From assembly GCF_963675965.1 (NCBI RefSeq), contig NZ_OY780935.1:1-64000 (forward strand): a stretch of 64,000 bases of DNA, in the 5' to 3' direction. Positions 18,094-26,817 of this stretch are shown piece by piece. The DNA is from an uncultured Celeribacter sp. (GTDB taxonomy: Bacteria; Pseudomonadota; Alphaproteobacteria; Rhodobacterales; Rhodobacteraceae). Positions within the stretch are counted from its first letter, which is position 1; every line of letters starts with the position of its first letter. The notes under the pieces were generated by a model, which was not told the origin of the DNA, ran no database searches, and worked only from the letters and a program-made list of their open reading frames with translations. The translations under genes and the position numbers were made by a program.

Positions 18094-20430
18094 ATGGTTT
18101 CTATGAATTGTCGTACGACACGGTCCAAACACCGCATCGCATCGCGTGCATTCGCACTTTCCTTTGCAGCTTTTGCAGTTACGTCAGTATCTTACGCGGT
18201 CTTTCCGAGTGAGGTGGTGGCACAGAACTACCGTTTTAATTCGGTGTCTGTTCAAGGCGCGCAGCGAGTTTCTGCCGAGACAGTTATGTCTTACGCGGGA
18301 ATCGGACGCGGTCAGAGTGTTTCAGCCGCCGAGCTGAACGATGCCTACCAGAAAGTGCTGGCATCGGGCCTGTTTGAAACTGTGGAATTCCTGCCACAAG
18401 GCAGCACACTGGTGATCAAAGTTTCCGAATTCCCGATTGTCTCGCGCATTTCCATCGAAGGCAACAGCAAGGTCTCGGATGACGCGCTGCAGCCCTATCT
18501 GGAAACACAGGTGCGCCGTGTCTATTCCCCCGCAACCGTTGAGGCCGACGCCGCCAAGCTGACCGAAGCCTATGAGGTCAAAGGCCAACTCGTGGCCACG
18601 GTAACGCCGAAGATCATCCGTCGCGATGGCAACCGCGTCGACGTCGTTTTTGAAGTGACCGAGGGCAAGGGCGTCGAGGTCGAGCGCCTGACCTTCGTTG
18701 GCAACCGCAGCTATTCGGATCGCCGTCTGCGCCGGGTTCTGGAAACCAAACAGGCGGGTCTGTTGCGTTTCATCATCGGCCGCGACACCTATGCCGAAGA
18801 CCGTGTGGAATTCGACAAACGCGTTCTGACGGACTTTTACACGTCGCGCGGTTATGTCGATTTTCAGGTGCTGAATGTCGCCGCCGAATTTTCGCGCGAA
18901 CGCAATGCCTATTTCCTGACTTTTAACGTCCGGGAAGGGCAGAAATACGAATTCGGCCAAATCACCGTGTCGTCGGAAATTCCCGAGGCGGACGCCGAAG
19001 AATTCCTTGGAATTAACAAGATCCGTGCCGGTCAGACTTATTCGCCGCTGGCTGTCGACAATGCAATCGAACGGATGGAAACGCTGGCCACGAAGAAGGG
19101 CATCGATTTCCTGCGTGTCGAACCACGTGTGACACGCAATGACCGTAGCCAGACGCTGGACATCGAATTTGCGCTTGTGCGCGGGCCGCGTGTGTTCATC
19201 GAACGGATCGACATCGAAGGCAACGCCACGACGCTCGACCGTGTGGTGCGCAACAAATTCAAAGCGGTGGAAGGCGACCCCTTCAATCCGCGCGAAATCC
19301 GCGAGGCTGCCGACCGGATCCGCGCGCTTGGCTTCTTCTCCAACGCCGATGTGAACACCCGCGAGGGCTCCAGTTCCGAACAGGTCGTGGTGGACGTCAA
19401 TGTGACCGAGAAGCCGACCGGCTCTTTCTCTTTCGGGGCGAACTATTCTGTGTCTGAAGGTGCCAACCTGATTGCATCCTTCAGTGAATCGAACTTCCTG
19501 GGCCGCGGCCAGCGCCTGTCCTTCAACCTGACGACTGACGTCGATGAAGGCAGCCTTGCGTTCAACTTTGTCGAACCCGCCTTCCTGGGGCGCGATGTCG
19601 CCTTCGGGCTGAGCGCGGGTCTGGGCACGTCCCAACCGTCCTACGCCGAACATGAAGTGCGCCGGGCCTATATCTCGCCGCGTCTGACCTTCCCGGTGTC
19701 GGCCAATGGCGCCCTGACGGTGAATTACCGTGCTGAACTGAGCGAACTGGCCAACCCCGATGATGTGACCCTGCCGGTTCAGATCGAAAGCGATCTGCAA
19801 GACGGGCGCCTGGCCACCCATTCGCTGGGCTATTCCTATTCCTACGATACCCGTCGCACCGGTCTGAACCCGAATGCGGGCTTCCTGTTCAAATTCGGTC
19901 AGGATTACGCCGGGCTGATCGGGGATGTGAACTTTACCCGGACCTCTGCCGAACTGACCGGCGAGATGAAGGTCCTGAACGAAGAGGTCACCCTGCGCGC
20001 GACCATCGAAGGTGGCATTGTCGAAAGCGATGATGGCACTCGCGTTTCGGACCGTTTCTTCAATTCCTCGTCCATCATCCGCGGCTTTGAACCGGGGGGC
20101 ATCGGGCCACGGTCGCAGACCGGCGATCTTGCTCTGGGCGGCAACTACTATGCGGTTGGGCGTCTTGAAGCGAACTTCCCGCTGGGTCTGCCCGAAGAAT
20201 ACGGCCTCTCCGGCGGCCTGTTTTTCGATTATGGCTCGGTTTGGGGGCTGGATGATGCCACAGACATCATCGCCGGCAGTGACGATACGCATTGGCGGTC
20301 TGTGATCGGGGCCTCTGTCTTCTGGACCACGCCGTTGGGGCCCCTGCGCTTCAACTTTACCAAGGCGCTGGACAAAGAAGAGTATGACGTCGAACAGAAC
20401 TTCGACCTGACCATTTCCACGAGCTTCTGA
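18094..20430 (+). CDS. bamA: outer membrane protein assembly factor BamA
   Basis: The 778-residue Omp85 protein inserts beta-barrel proteins into the outer membrane. A signal peptide ends near residue 44 (SEVVAQ). Five POTRA domains cover about residues 45-440, starting with YRFNSVSVQGAQRV, and a 16-strand barrel follows to the C-terminus, which ends in Phe (TISTSF) as outer-membrane proteins do. The barrel motif around IIRGFEPGGIGPR is the conserved strap/lid region. The stop codon overlaps the start of the Skp-like gene by one base. Confidence 0.97.
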   Translation: MVSMNCRTTRSKHRIASRAFALSFAAFAVTSVSYAVFPSEVVAQNYRFNSVSVQGAQRVSAETVMSYAGIGRGQSVSAAELNDAYQKVLASGLFETVEFLPQGSTLVIKVSEFPIVSRISIEGNSKVSDDALQPYLETQVRRVYSPATVEADAAKLTEAYEVKGQLVATVTPKIIRRDGNRVDVVFEVTEGKGVEVERLTFVGNRSYSDRRLRRVLETKQAGLLRFIIGRDTYAEDRVEFDKRVLTDFYTSRGYVDFQVLNVAAEFSRERNAYFLTFNVREGQKYEFGQITVSSEIPEADAEEFLGINKIRAGQTYSPLAVDNAIERMETLATKKGIDFLRVEPRVTRNDRSQTLDIEFALVRGPRVFIERIDIEGNATTLDRVVRNKFKAVEGDPFNPREIREAADRIRALGFFSNADVNTREGSSSEQVVVDVNVTEKPTGSFSFGANYSVSEGANLIASFSESNFLGRGQRLSFNLTTDVDEGSLAFNFVEPAFLGRDVAFGLSAGLGTSQPSYAEHEVRRAYISPRLTFPVSANGALTVNYRAELSELANPDDVTLPVQIESDLQDGRLATHSLGYSYSYDTRRTGLNPNAGFLFKFGQDYAGLIGDVNFTRTSAELTGEMKVLNEEVTLRATIEGGIVESDDGTRVSDRFFNSSSIIRGFEPGGIGPRSQTGDLALGGNYYAVGRLEANFPLGLPEEYGLSGGLFFDYGSVWGLDDATDIIAGSDDTHWRSVIGASVFWTTPLGPLRFNFTKALDKEEYDVEQNFDLTISTSF

Positions 20431-21080
20431 TGGTCGCGCGGGAGGTGTTCCGCGCAGCCCTGATTGCGCTGCTTGTGCCCTGGATGTTCGCATCGGACGC
20501 CGGGGCGCAGGAGGCCGCCGCGTCGCCGGGTGCGGGCGGGGCGTCTGCGACAGAGAGCCAGCGCCCGCGTCTGGCCTTTCCGATCCTTGTGTTCGACCGT
20601 GCCCGCGTGCTGTCTCAAAGCGAGATGGGCAAGGCGCTGGAAGCCAGACTGGACAAGGCCCGGGCAGATCTTCTGTCGGAAAACGAAAAGATGTATGCCG
20701 ATCTCGAGGCCGAGGAACGCGCCATCGCAGAGGAAAAGTCGCAAATGAGCGAGGCGGATTTCCGCGCCCGCTCCAGTGCCTTTGACGACCGTGTGACCGA
20801 ACTGCGGGACGAGCAGGACCAGAAGGCGCAGGACGTTCAGGCGCTTTATGACCAAGGGCTGGCAGATCTGGAAACCGCGATGAACGAAGTTCTGGCCGCA
20901 GCGGCGCATGATCTGGGGGCCGTCGTGGTTCTGGAGCGCCAGCAGGTCTATCTGATGTCCGGGGCCATTGATGTGTCGCAGATCGTCATTGACGGGCTGG
21001 ACAAAAAATTCACCGCCACGCAGGAGGGCGCTGAGGCAGACAGCCCGGAAGCTCCGCCCGAAAGCCCCGCGGAGGAGTAG
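20430..21080 (+). CDS. skp: OmpH/Skp family periplasmic chaperone
   Basis: The 216-residue product has a signal peptide (to about residue 26, GAQEA) and a long coiled-coil arm of alternating Glu/Ala/Arg residues at about 65-150, which is the Skp tentacle layout. It carries a Pro/Ala/Glu-rich tail. Skp holds unfolded outer-membrane proteins before BamA inserts them. The ATG overlaps the bamA stop by one base (TGATG). The assignment rests on layout and position more than on conserved residues. Confidence 0.88.
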   Translation: MVAREVFRAALIALLVPWMFASDAGAQEAAASPGAGGASATESQRPRLAFPILVFDRARVLSQSEMGKALEARLDKARADLLSENEKMYADLEAEERAIAEEKSQMSEADFRARSSAFDDRVTELRDEQDQKAQDVQALYDQGLADLETAMNEVLAAAAHDLGAVVVLERQQVYLMSGAIDVSQIVIDGLDKKFTATQEGAEADSPEAPPESPAEE

Positions 21081-21254
21081 AGCCGCGCAGCAGGATCGCT
21101 GTCTGCCGGGGCTTGTGGCGCTTGTCAGATCTGGGCCGTATTGGTAGGAGAAGCGCACTCATGCCGTACCGTGCCGACCCAGGTCCGGGCCTTTGGCCAT
21201 GAGGCCGAGATACGACGAAAAACAACGACAAGACCGAAAGGCCTGAGACCGACC

Positions 21255-21716
21255 ATGACAGAGAGCCTCAAGACCGCCGATATTGACCTGATCCAGCGTA
21301 TCCTGCCGCATCGTTACCCGTTTTTGCTGGTGGACCGCGTCGTGGATATCGATGCACCGAACAGCTGCACCGGGATCAAGAACGTGACCTTCAATGAGCC
21401 GCATTTTCAGGGCCATTTCCCGGGTGAACCCGTGATGCCGGGTGTGACCATCGTCGAAGCCATGGCGCAGACGGCTGCGGTCATGGTTGGGGTGCACATG
21501 GATCTCGCCGACAAGGAATTCAACGTCTATTTCATGAACATCGACGGGGTGAAGTTCCGCCGCAAGGTCGTTCCGGGCGACCAGTTGAAAATGCATGTCA
21601 CGGTCAAACGCGGCGGTGGCAGGGTCTGGAAATTTGACGGCCGGGCCGAGGTGGACGGAGAGCTGGCCTGCGAAGCGCAGTTCACCGCCATGATGGACCT
21701 GACAGCGCATTCCTAA
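21255..21716 (+). CDS. fabZ: 3-hydroxyacyl-[acyl-carrier-protein] dehydratase FabZ
   Basis: The 153-residue hotdog-fold enzyme dehydrates beta-hydroxyacyl-ACP in fatty acid synthesis and supplies the lipid A branch. The family start LPHRYPFLLVDRV and the active-site stretch HFQGHFPGEPVMPG (catalytic His54, Glu68) are intact. The ATG at 21255 is preceded by a short gap after skp; the open frame from 21141 has no homology. It is followed by lpxA after 13 bp, the common pairing. Confidence 0.96.
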   Translation: MTESLKTADIDLIQRILPHRYPFLLVDRVVDIDAPNSCTGIKNVTFNEPHFQGHFPGEPVMPGVTIVEAMAQTAAVMVGVHMDLADKEFNVYFMNIDGVKFRRKVVPGDQLKMHVTVKRGGGRVWKFDGRAEVDGELACEAQFTAMMDLTAHS

Positions 21717-21729
21717 GGACAGAGATCTG

Positions 21730-22530
21730 ATGAGCACCATTCACCCAAGCGCCAAGATACATCCCTCAGCCGTGATCGAGGAAGGGGCCGTGATCGCCGA
21801 AGGCTGCGAGATCGGTCCTTTTTGTCTCGTCGGTTCCAAAGTGCGGCTGGACGCGCGGGTGACGCTGAAATCCCATGTGGTGGTCACGGGCAACACCGAG
21901 ATCGGCGAAGACACAACGGTGTTTCAATTCGCTTCCATCGGGGAGATTCCGCAGGATCTGAAGTTCAAGGGCGAAGAAACCCGGCTGATCATCGGCAAGC
22001 GCAACCGTATCCGCGAATATACGACGATGAACACCGGCACCGAGGGTGGCGGCGGTGTGACGCGTGTGGGCGATGATTGCCTGTTAATGTCCTCCTGCCA
22101 TGTCGCCCATGACGTGCAGATCGGCAATCGGGTCATTCTGGTGAACTCCGTGGCTGTCGCCGGGCATTGCCATGTCGAAGATGACGTGATCATCGGCGGG
22201 CTGTCGGGAATTCATCAATGGGTGCGCATCGGGCAGGGTGCGATCATCGGCGCGCTGTCTATGGTGACGGCAGATGTGTTGCCGCATGCCTTGGTGCAGG
22301 GCCCGCGGGCGGAACTGGACGGGCTGAACCTCGTCGGGCTGAAGCGCACGGGCGTGGCTCGCGACGACATAAATCAGCTGCGCGCAGCCTTCCAGATGCT
22401 CAAACAGGGCGAAGGCTCGTTCAAAGATCGTGCCCAGAGGCTCAGTGAAGATTTCGACAGTGCTTATGTGTCGCGCATGGTCGCCTTTGTCATGGGGGAC
22501 AGCGACCGTGGGTTCCTGACCCCGAAATGA
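21730..22530 (+). CDS. lpxA: UDP-N-acetylglucosamine acyltransferase
   Basis: The 266-residue product adds the first 3-hydroxyacyl chain to UDP-GlcNAc in lipid A synthesis. It is built of left-handed beta-helix hexapeptide repeats (I-x-x-x-A/V type) over about residues 5-190, followed by a helical C-terminal domain. The catalytic His is in SSCHVAHDVQIG. It lies in the fabZ-lpxA-lpxI-lpxB cluster. Confidence 0.96.
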   Translation: MSTIHPSAKIHPSAVIEEGAVIAEGCEIGPFCLVGSKVRLDARVTLKSHVVVTGNTEIGEDTTVFQFASIGEIPQDLKFKGEETRLIIGKRNRIREYTTMNTGTEGGGGVTRVGDDCLLMSSCHVAHDVQIGNRVILVNSVAVAGHCHVEDDVIIGGLSGIHQWVRIGQGAIIGALSMVTADVLPHALVQGPRAELDGLNLVGLKRTGVARDDINQLRAAFQMLKQGEGSFKDRAQRLSEDFDSAYVSRMVAFVMGDSDRGFLTPK

Positions 22531-22540
22531 GGCAGGGCAG

Positions 22541-23323
22541 GTGACGCGGACAGCTATCATCGCCGGGTCTGGGCTTTTGCCGCGCCTGTTGGCCGGGGCG
22601 CTGGTCGATCCGGTCTATGTGACGCTGGATGACACGGGTGTTCCCGATGGGCTGGACCATGTCTCGGCGCGGATCGAAAAACTGGGACGGTTGTTCAAGG
22701 ACCTCAAGGCGCGCAATGTCGGTGCGGTGGCTTTCGCCGGCGCGATGGCGCGGCCAAAGGTGAACCCGATGGCGCTGGACCGCCATGCGCTGCGGCTGGC
22801 CATGTCGCTGGGCAAGGGCGATGATGCGCTGCTGCGCGAGGTCCTTGCGCTCTTTGAGGCGCAGGGGTTTCTGATCCGCTCAGCCACCGAGATCTGTCCC
22901 GAACTGCTGCTGCCCGCAGGCACCCATTGGGGACGCAAGCCGACCGCGCAGGATCTGGCAGATGCCGCGCGCGCGAGTGAGGTCCTCGCGGCCTTGTCGC
23001 CGTTGGATGTCGGTCAGGGCGCGGTCTGTTGTGGCGGACAGATGCTGGGCATTGAAACCATTCAGGGCACCGACGCCATGTTGCGGTTCGTTTCAGAGGC
23101 CCCTGCGCGGCTGAAACGCGACAAGGGCGTGTTCGTCAAAGCCCCCAAGCAGGGTCAGGACATGCGCATTGATGTGCCGACCATTGGTCGGGACACGGTC
23201 GAGCGCGTGATCGAGGCGGGACTTGGGGGGCTTGTCATTCCGTCACAGGGCGTTTTGGTGCTTGATCAGGCGCGGTTGAAGGTGCGCGTCGAGGAGGCAG
23301 GGATGTTCCTGAAAGCGACATGA
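22541..23323 (+). CDS. lpxI: UDP-2,3-diacylglucosamine pyrophosphatase LpxI
   Basis: The 260-residue product replaces LpxH in many alphaproteobacteria and hydrolyses UDP-2,3-diacylglucosamine to lipid X. The start MTRTAIIAGSGLLPRLLA and the late stretch DMRIDVPTIGRDTVE fit the family. It starts with GTG at 22541, preceded by GGCAGGGCAG. It overlaps lpxB by 4 bp (ATGA), and the position between lpxA and lpxB supports the call. Confidence 0.93.
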   Translation: MTRTAIIAGSGLLPRLLAGALVDPVYVTLDDTGVPDGLDHVSARIEKLGRLFKDLKARNVGAVAFAGAMARPKVNPMALDRHALRLAMSLGKGDDALLREVLALFEAQGFLIRSATEICPELLLPAGTHWGRKPTAQDLADAARASEVLAALSPLDVGQGAVCCGGQMLGIETIQGTDAMLRFVSEAPARLKRDKGVFVKAPKQGQDMRIDVPTIGRDTVERVIEAGLGGLVIPSQGVLVLDQARLKVRVEEAGMFLKAT

Positions 23324-24474
23324 GCGCGCAGGTGCCTCTCAAGATTTTTGTGATCGCGGGCGAACCCTCCGGCGACAAGCTTGGTGCTGCCGCCATGTCG
23401 GGGCTGCGGACACTGGCCAATGTCGAGTTTCGCGGCGTTGGCGGGGCCTTGATGACGGCGGAGGGCCTGCAGAGCCAATTCCCCATGTCGGAACTCACTC
23501 TGATGGGCATCGCCGAAATCCTGCCGAAATATTTTCACCTCAAACGCCGCATCCGTGAAGTGGTCGAGGCGATTCTCGCCTGGCGTCCGGATGTGGTCCT
23601 GACCATCGACAGCCCTGATTTTTGTCTGCGGGTGGCCGATCTGGTCAAGGCACAGAGCGATATTCGTCTCTGCCACTATGTTGCGCCGACCGTCTGGGCC
23701 TGGCGTCCGGAGCGGGCTGTGAAAATGGCGCAACGTGTCGATCAGGTGTTGGCGCTTTTTCCGTTCGAGCCGCCGTTTTTCGAACGCGAAGGGCTGCGCT
23801 GCGATTTTGTCGGTCACCCTGTGGTCACCGACACGATTGCAACCGCGGCCGAGGTCGACGCCTTTCGTACAGAGCATGAGATCGGCACTGCACCTCTGGT
23901 GTTGGTGTTGCCCGGGTCGCGCAAGGGAGAGGTCAAACGGCTGACACCGATTTTCGGGGCGGCGCTGGCGCAGCTCAAAACCCTGCAGCCGAATTTGCGC
24001 TGTGTGCTGCCAATGGCGCATGGGGTCGAAGATCTGGTGCGTACGGCGACGGGGCAATGGGATGTCGAGACGATATTGGTGCCGCCGGACAACCGGGGAG
24101 AAAAACGTGCGGCCTTTGGTGCTGCCGATGTCGCTCTGGCGGCCTCGGGCACGGTGTCACTGGAACTGGCGGCCAATGGCACGCCGATGGTCGTGGCCTA
24201 TCGCATGAACTGGCTCACCGAACAGATCGTCAAACGCAAGCTCCTGACCGATACAGTCACATTGGTGAACCTTGTGTCTGACACCCGTGTCGTGCCGGAG
24301 TTTTTGGGGCCGGACTGCACTCCGGCGGCGATTTCCGCGGCGCTGTCACAGGCGCTGAACGGGCATGATCAGGACGCGGCTCTGGAGTTGACGATGACGC
24401 GTCTGGGGCGGGGGGAGGAACCTCCGGGGCTGCGGGCCGCACGCGCGGTGCTCGACGGGATCGGTGTGGAATGA
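23320..24474 (+). CDS. lpxB: lipid-A-disaccharide synthase
   Basis: The 384-residue glycosyltransferase joins lipid X and UDP-2,3-diacylglucosamine. It has family stretches FVIAGEPSGDKLGA at the N-terminus, VLTIDSPDFCLRV, the YVAPTVWAWRPERA motif and VLPGSRKGEV. It is coupled to lpxI upstream and overlaps the following cytochrome gene by 4 bp (ATGA). Confidence 0.96.
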   Translation: MSAQVPLKIFVIAGEPSGDKLGAAAMSGLRTLANVEFRGVGGALMTAEGLQSQFPMSELTLMGIAEILPKYFHLKRRIREVVEAILAWRPDVVLTIDSPDFCLRVADLVKAQSDIRLCHYVAPTVWAWRPERAVKMAQRVDQVLALFPFEPPFFEREGLRCDFVGHPVVTDTIATAAEVDAFRTEHEIGTAPLVLVLPGSRKGEVKRLTPIFGAALAQLKTLQPNLRCVLPMAHGVEDLVRTATGQWDVETILVPPDNRGEKRAAFGAADVALAASGTVSLELAANGTPMVVAYRMNWLTEQIVKRKLLTDTVTLVNLVSDTRVVPEFLGPDCTPAAISAALSQALNGHDQDAALELTMTRLGRGEEPPGLRAARAVLDGIGVE

Positions 24475-24782
24475 GGCTTGTGTTCGCGAAGGTCGCGCTG
24501 CGCAGATGCGGTGTCGCCTTCGGCGCTCTGCTTATGTCTCTGCCGCCGCTTGTGGCAGGCGATCTGACCGGAGATTCCGCACAGGGTGCGGAACTCTATG
24601 CCGAACGCTGCACCCGTTGCCATGGTGTGTCGATTGGGCTGGTGCTTGCGCCGGAAGATGGCCCGCGTGTCGCTACGTTTCTGGCCAGCCACAAAACCCG
24701 TTTCGATCAGACCCGGACAGATCAGGACAACGCCGACCTGGCGGCCTATCTTGTGAGCCTGTCGCCGCTTCAGCGCAACTGA
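24471..24782 (+). CDS. small single-haem c-type cytochrome
   Basis: The 103-residue product has a signal peptide (about 1-30, ending PPLVAG) and one haem c motif CTRCH at residues 47-51, so it should be periplasmic. There is no methionine after the haem motif, so the usual Met sixth ligand is absent; His74 (LASHKTRF) is the only later His. It overlaps lpxB by 4 bp and overlaps the convergent LprI-like gene by 13 bp at its 3' end. The function is unknown. Confidence 0.8.
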   Translation: MRLVFAKVALRRCGVAFGALLMSLPPLVAGDLTGDSAQGAELYAERCTRCHGVSIGLVLAPEDGPRVATFLASHKTRFDQTRTDQDNADLAAYLVSLSPLQRN

Positions 24783-25153
24783 GATGCGAGCTCTTTGGTG
24801 CGGGCCCGGGTCAGTTCGATCCGGCAGGCGCGGATCGCGATCCCCGTGCCGGAACCGCCGCCGTATCCAGCCCCGACAGAGGCGCATTGCGCCTCTCGAT
24901 ATGCAGCCCATGCGACCTGAGCGGCCTCAAGCGCCGGCAGGGCGACACCACGCCCGGTTGTCTGGTCCAAGTCTTGCGCCGAACTGCGGGCAAAGCCAAG
25001 CATGGTCTCCATGGCGGTCAGCGTTGTCGCTTCGGTTGCGGCGAGGCAGTCGGCGATCTCGATCTGGGTGCCATGATCCACGGCGCATTCGGTCGAAGGA
25101 TCTGCCAGGACGGCTGACGGGATCATCAGAGCCAGAAGGACGAGGCGTTTCAC
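24770..25153 (-). CDS. LprI/DUF1311-like periplasmic protein
   Basis: The 127-residue product starts at a GTG (25153) that lies one base after the mnmA stop. A short signal peptide (MKRLVLLALMIPSAVLA) is followed by a domain resembling the DUF1311/lysozyme-inhibitor LprI family, with four cysteines (ECAVD, DCLAA, QCASV, ACRIE) that could form two disulfides. The frame is open upstream inside mnmA, but only this start gives a signal peptide. It is probably co-transcribed with mnmA. The lysozyme-inhibitor role is a family label, not shown here. Confidence 0.75.
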   Translation of the reverse strand: MKRLVLLALMIPSAVLADPSTECAVDHGTQIEIADCLAATEATTLTAMETMLGFARSSAQDLDQTTGRGVALPALEAAQVAWAAYREAQCASVGAGYGGGSGTGIAIRACRIELTRARTKELASQLR

Positions 25154-25154
25154 C

Positions 25155-26300
25155 TCACGCGCCCTTCCAGATCCATCCGCCGCCAAAGATGCGCGGGCTT
25201 TCCGGATCATAGAAGACACAGGCCTGCCCTGGCGAGACCCCTTCTTCGGCGACGACCAGTTCGACCTCGGCTTCGGTGTCCGAGATCGGGCGCACGATGG
25301 CTTCGCGCGGAGGGCGGGTGGAGCGCACCTTGACGTCCAGAACCCATTCGTCGCGCGACGTGAACGGCTCATCTCCGAGCCAGTTGATTTCCCGCACCGG
25401 GATTTTCCGTGTCGCCAGCATCTCTTTCGGGCCGACGATGACTCGGCGGGTGTCTACGTCGAGCTTGACCACATAAAGCGGTTCCGACAGCCCGCCGATG
25501 CCAAGGCCACGGCGCTGTCCGATGGTGTAATGAATGACCCCGTTGTGGGTGCCGCGCACATTGCCTTTATGGTCAACGATCTCGCCGGGTTCTGCCGCCC
25601 CGGGGCGCAGCTTTTCGATCACCTGGGCATAGTTGCCATTGGGTACGAAACAGATGTCCTGACTGTCGGGCTTGTCCGCAACCGATAGGCCGTATCTGGC
25701 AGCCAGCGCCCGGGTTGCGTCCTTGGATGGCAGATGGCCCAGCGGGAAGCGCAGATAGGACAGCTGTTCCGGGGTGGTCGAGAACAGGAAATAGCTTTGA
25801 TCTCGGTTGGGGTCGGCCGCCGAATGCAGCTCGGGCCCGTTTGTGCCCATGACGCGCTGAATATAATGACCGGTCGCCATGCAATCCGCATCGAGATCCT
25901 TGGCCGTTTCCAGCAGGTCCTTGAACTTTACCCTTTCGTTGCAGCGGATGCAGGGCACAGGTGTGGCGCCGGCCAAATAGCTGTCGGCAAATTCGTCGAT
26001 GACCGCGTCCTGAAAGATGTTCTCATAGTCGAGAACGTAATGGGGGAAGCCCATTTCTTCAGCCACGCGACGTGCATCATGGATGTCGCGCCCGGCGCAA
26101 CAGGCGCCCTTCTTGGCCAGAGCCGCGCCATGGTCATAGAGCTGCAGGGTGACACCGACCACGTCATAGCCTTCTTCGGCAAGCTGAGCGGCCACCACGG
26201 AGGAATCCACCCCCCCCGACATGGCCACCACCACGCGGGTTTCAGAAGGGGGCTTGGCAAAGCCAAGTGAGTTCAGCGGGAAGGCGCCGTCATGTGCCAT
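25155..26300 (-). CDS. mnmA: tRNA 2-thiouridylase MnmA
   Basis: The 381-residue product thiolates U34 of tRNAs for Lys, Glu and Gln. The PP-loop ATPase motif SGGVDSS is at about residues 28-34, the first catalytic-Cys region is VPCIRCNERVKF, and the second is QDICFVPNGNY. GAAAGGATC precedes the ATG at 26300. It is divergent from sciP. Confidence 0.95.
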   Translation of the reverse strand: MAHDGAFPLNSLGFAKPPSETRVVVAMSGGVDSSVVAAQLAEEGYDVVGVTLQLYDHGAALAKKGACCAGRDIHDARRVAEEMGFPHYVLDYENIFQDAVIDEFADSYLAGATPVPCIRCNERVKFKDLLETAKDLDADCMATGHYIQRVMGTNGPELHSAADPNRDQSYFLFSTTPEQLSYLRFPLGHLPSKDATRALAARYGLSVADKPDSQDICFVPNGNYAQVIEKLRPGAAEPGEIVDHKGNVRGTHNGVIHYTIGQRRGLGIGGLSEPLYVVKLDVDTRRVIVGPKEMLATRKIPVREINWLGDEPFTSRDEWVLDVKVRSTRPPREAIVRPISDTEAEVELVVAEEGVSPGQACVFYDPESPRIFGGGWIWKGA

Positions 26301-26429
26301 GGTCAGATCCTTTCGGGAATGTCCGACAATATATGAAAATTCTCCGCACTCTCAAGGGGTGGTTTCATGGCTCATTAAGGCAATGCCGCGAAAATCACCG
26401 GCGCAGCAAGCAAGCGAGGTGATTATGTC

Positions 26430-26702
26430 ATGACGCAAACGCAAAATGAAAAGGCCGTCATCCTGTCAGATGGCTCGGTTCTGCGCCTTGAGGATCTGCC
26501 TGCACCGGATACTTCGCGCTGGGTTGCTTCGCGCAAGGCAGTGGTGGTGCGGGCTGTGAAATCCGGTCTGATTTCCGAGGAAGAGGCCCTGTGCCGTTAT
26601 GATTTATCAGAAGAAGAATTTGCGTCCTGGTGTGCGGCCATTCACGCGCATGGGGAGAGTGCGCTAAAGGCAACACTCTTGCAAAGATATCGCAACGCTT
26701 GA
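26430..26702 (+). CDS. sciP: SciP-type CtrA inhibitor (DUF1153)
   Basis: The 90-residue product matches the SciP/DUF1153 family, in which Caulobacter SciP binds CtrA and blocks transcription from CtrA promoters. Family landmarks are LPAPDTSRWVASRKAVVV, the RAVKSGLISEEEAL helix pair, and YDLSEEEFASW. It lies 115 bp upstream of ctrA on the same strand. The role in this organism is inferred from family and position. Confidence 0.88.
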   Translation: MTQTQNEKAVILSDGSVLRLEDLPAPDTSRWVASRKAVVVRAVKSGLISEEEALCRYDLSEEEFASWCAAIHAHGESALKATLLQRYRNA

Positions 26703-26740
26703 TGTGAACGCGCGGGGGCGGTAGATTTGGTAACGTGTGC

Positions 26741-26755
26741 TTAACTTATTTTTAT
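26741..26755. promoter_or_regulatory. near-consensus CtrA box upstream of ctrA
   Basis: TTAA (26741-26744), seven bases, then TTAT (26752-26755) gives a one-mismatch version of the CtrA site TTAA-N7-TTAA, 63 bp upstream of the ctrA start. CtrA autoregulation is known in Caulobacter; here it is inferred. Confidence 0.5.
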
Positions 26756-26817
26756 CACCCTGAAATTGTCCGAAAAAATCGGCATATTGTTTTCTATAAG
26801 GCAACGGAGGCGCAAAA

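Noticed and set aside
18322..20493. Very long open frame (723 codons) opposite bamA
   Set aside because: It runs antisense through the whole bamA gene, which is a certain BamA by POTRA and barrel features. GC-rich codon bias explains the missing stops.
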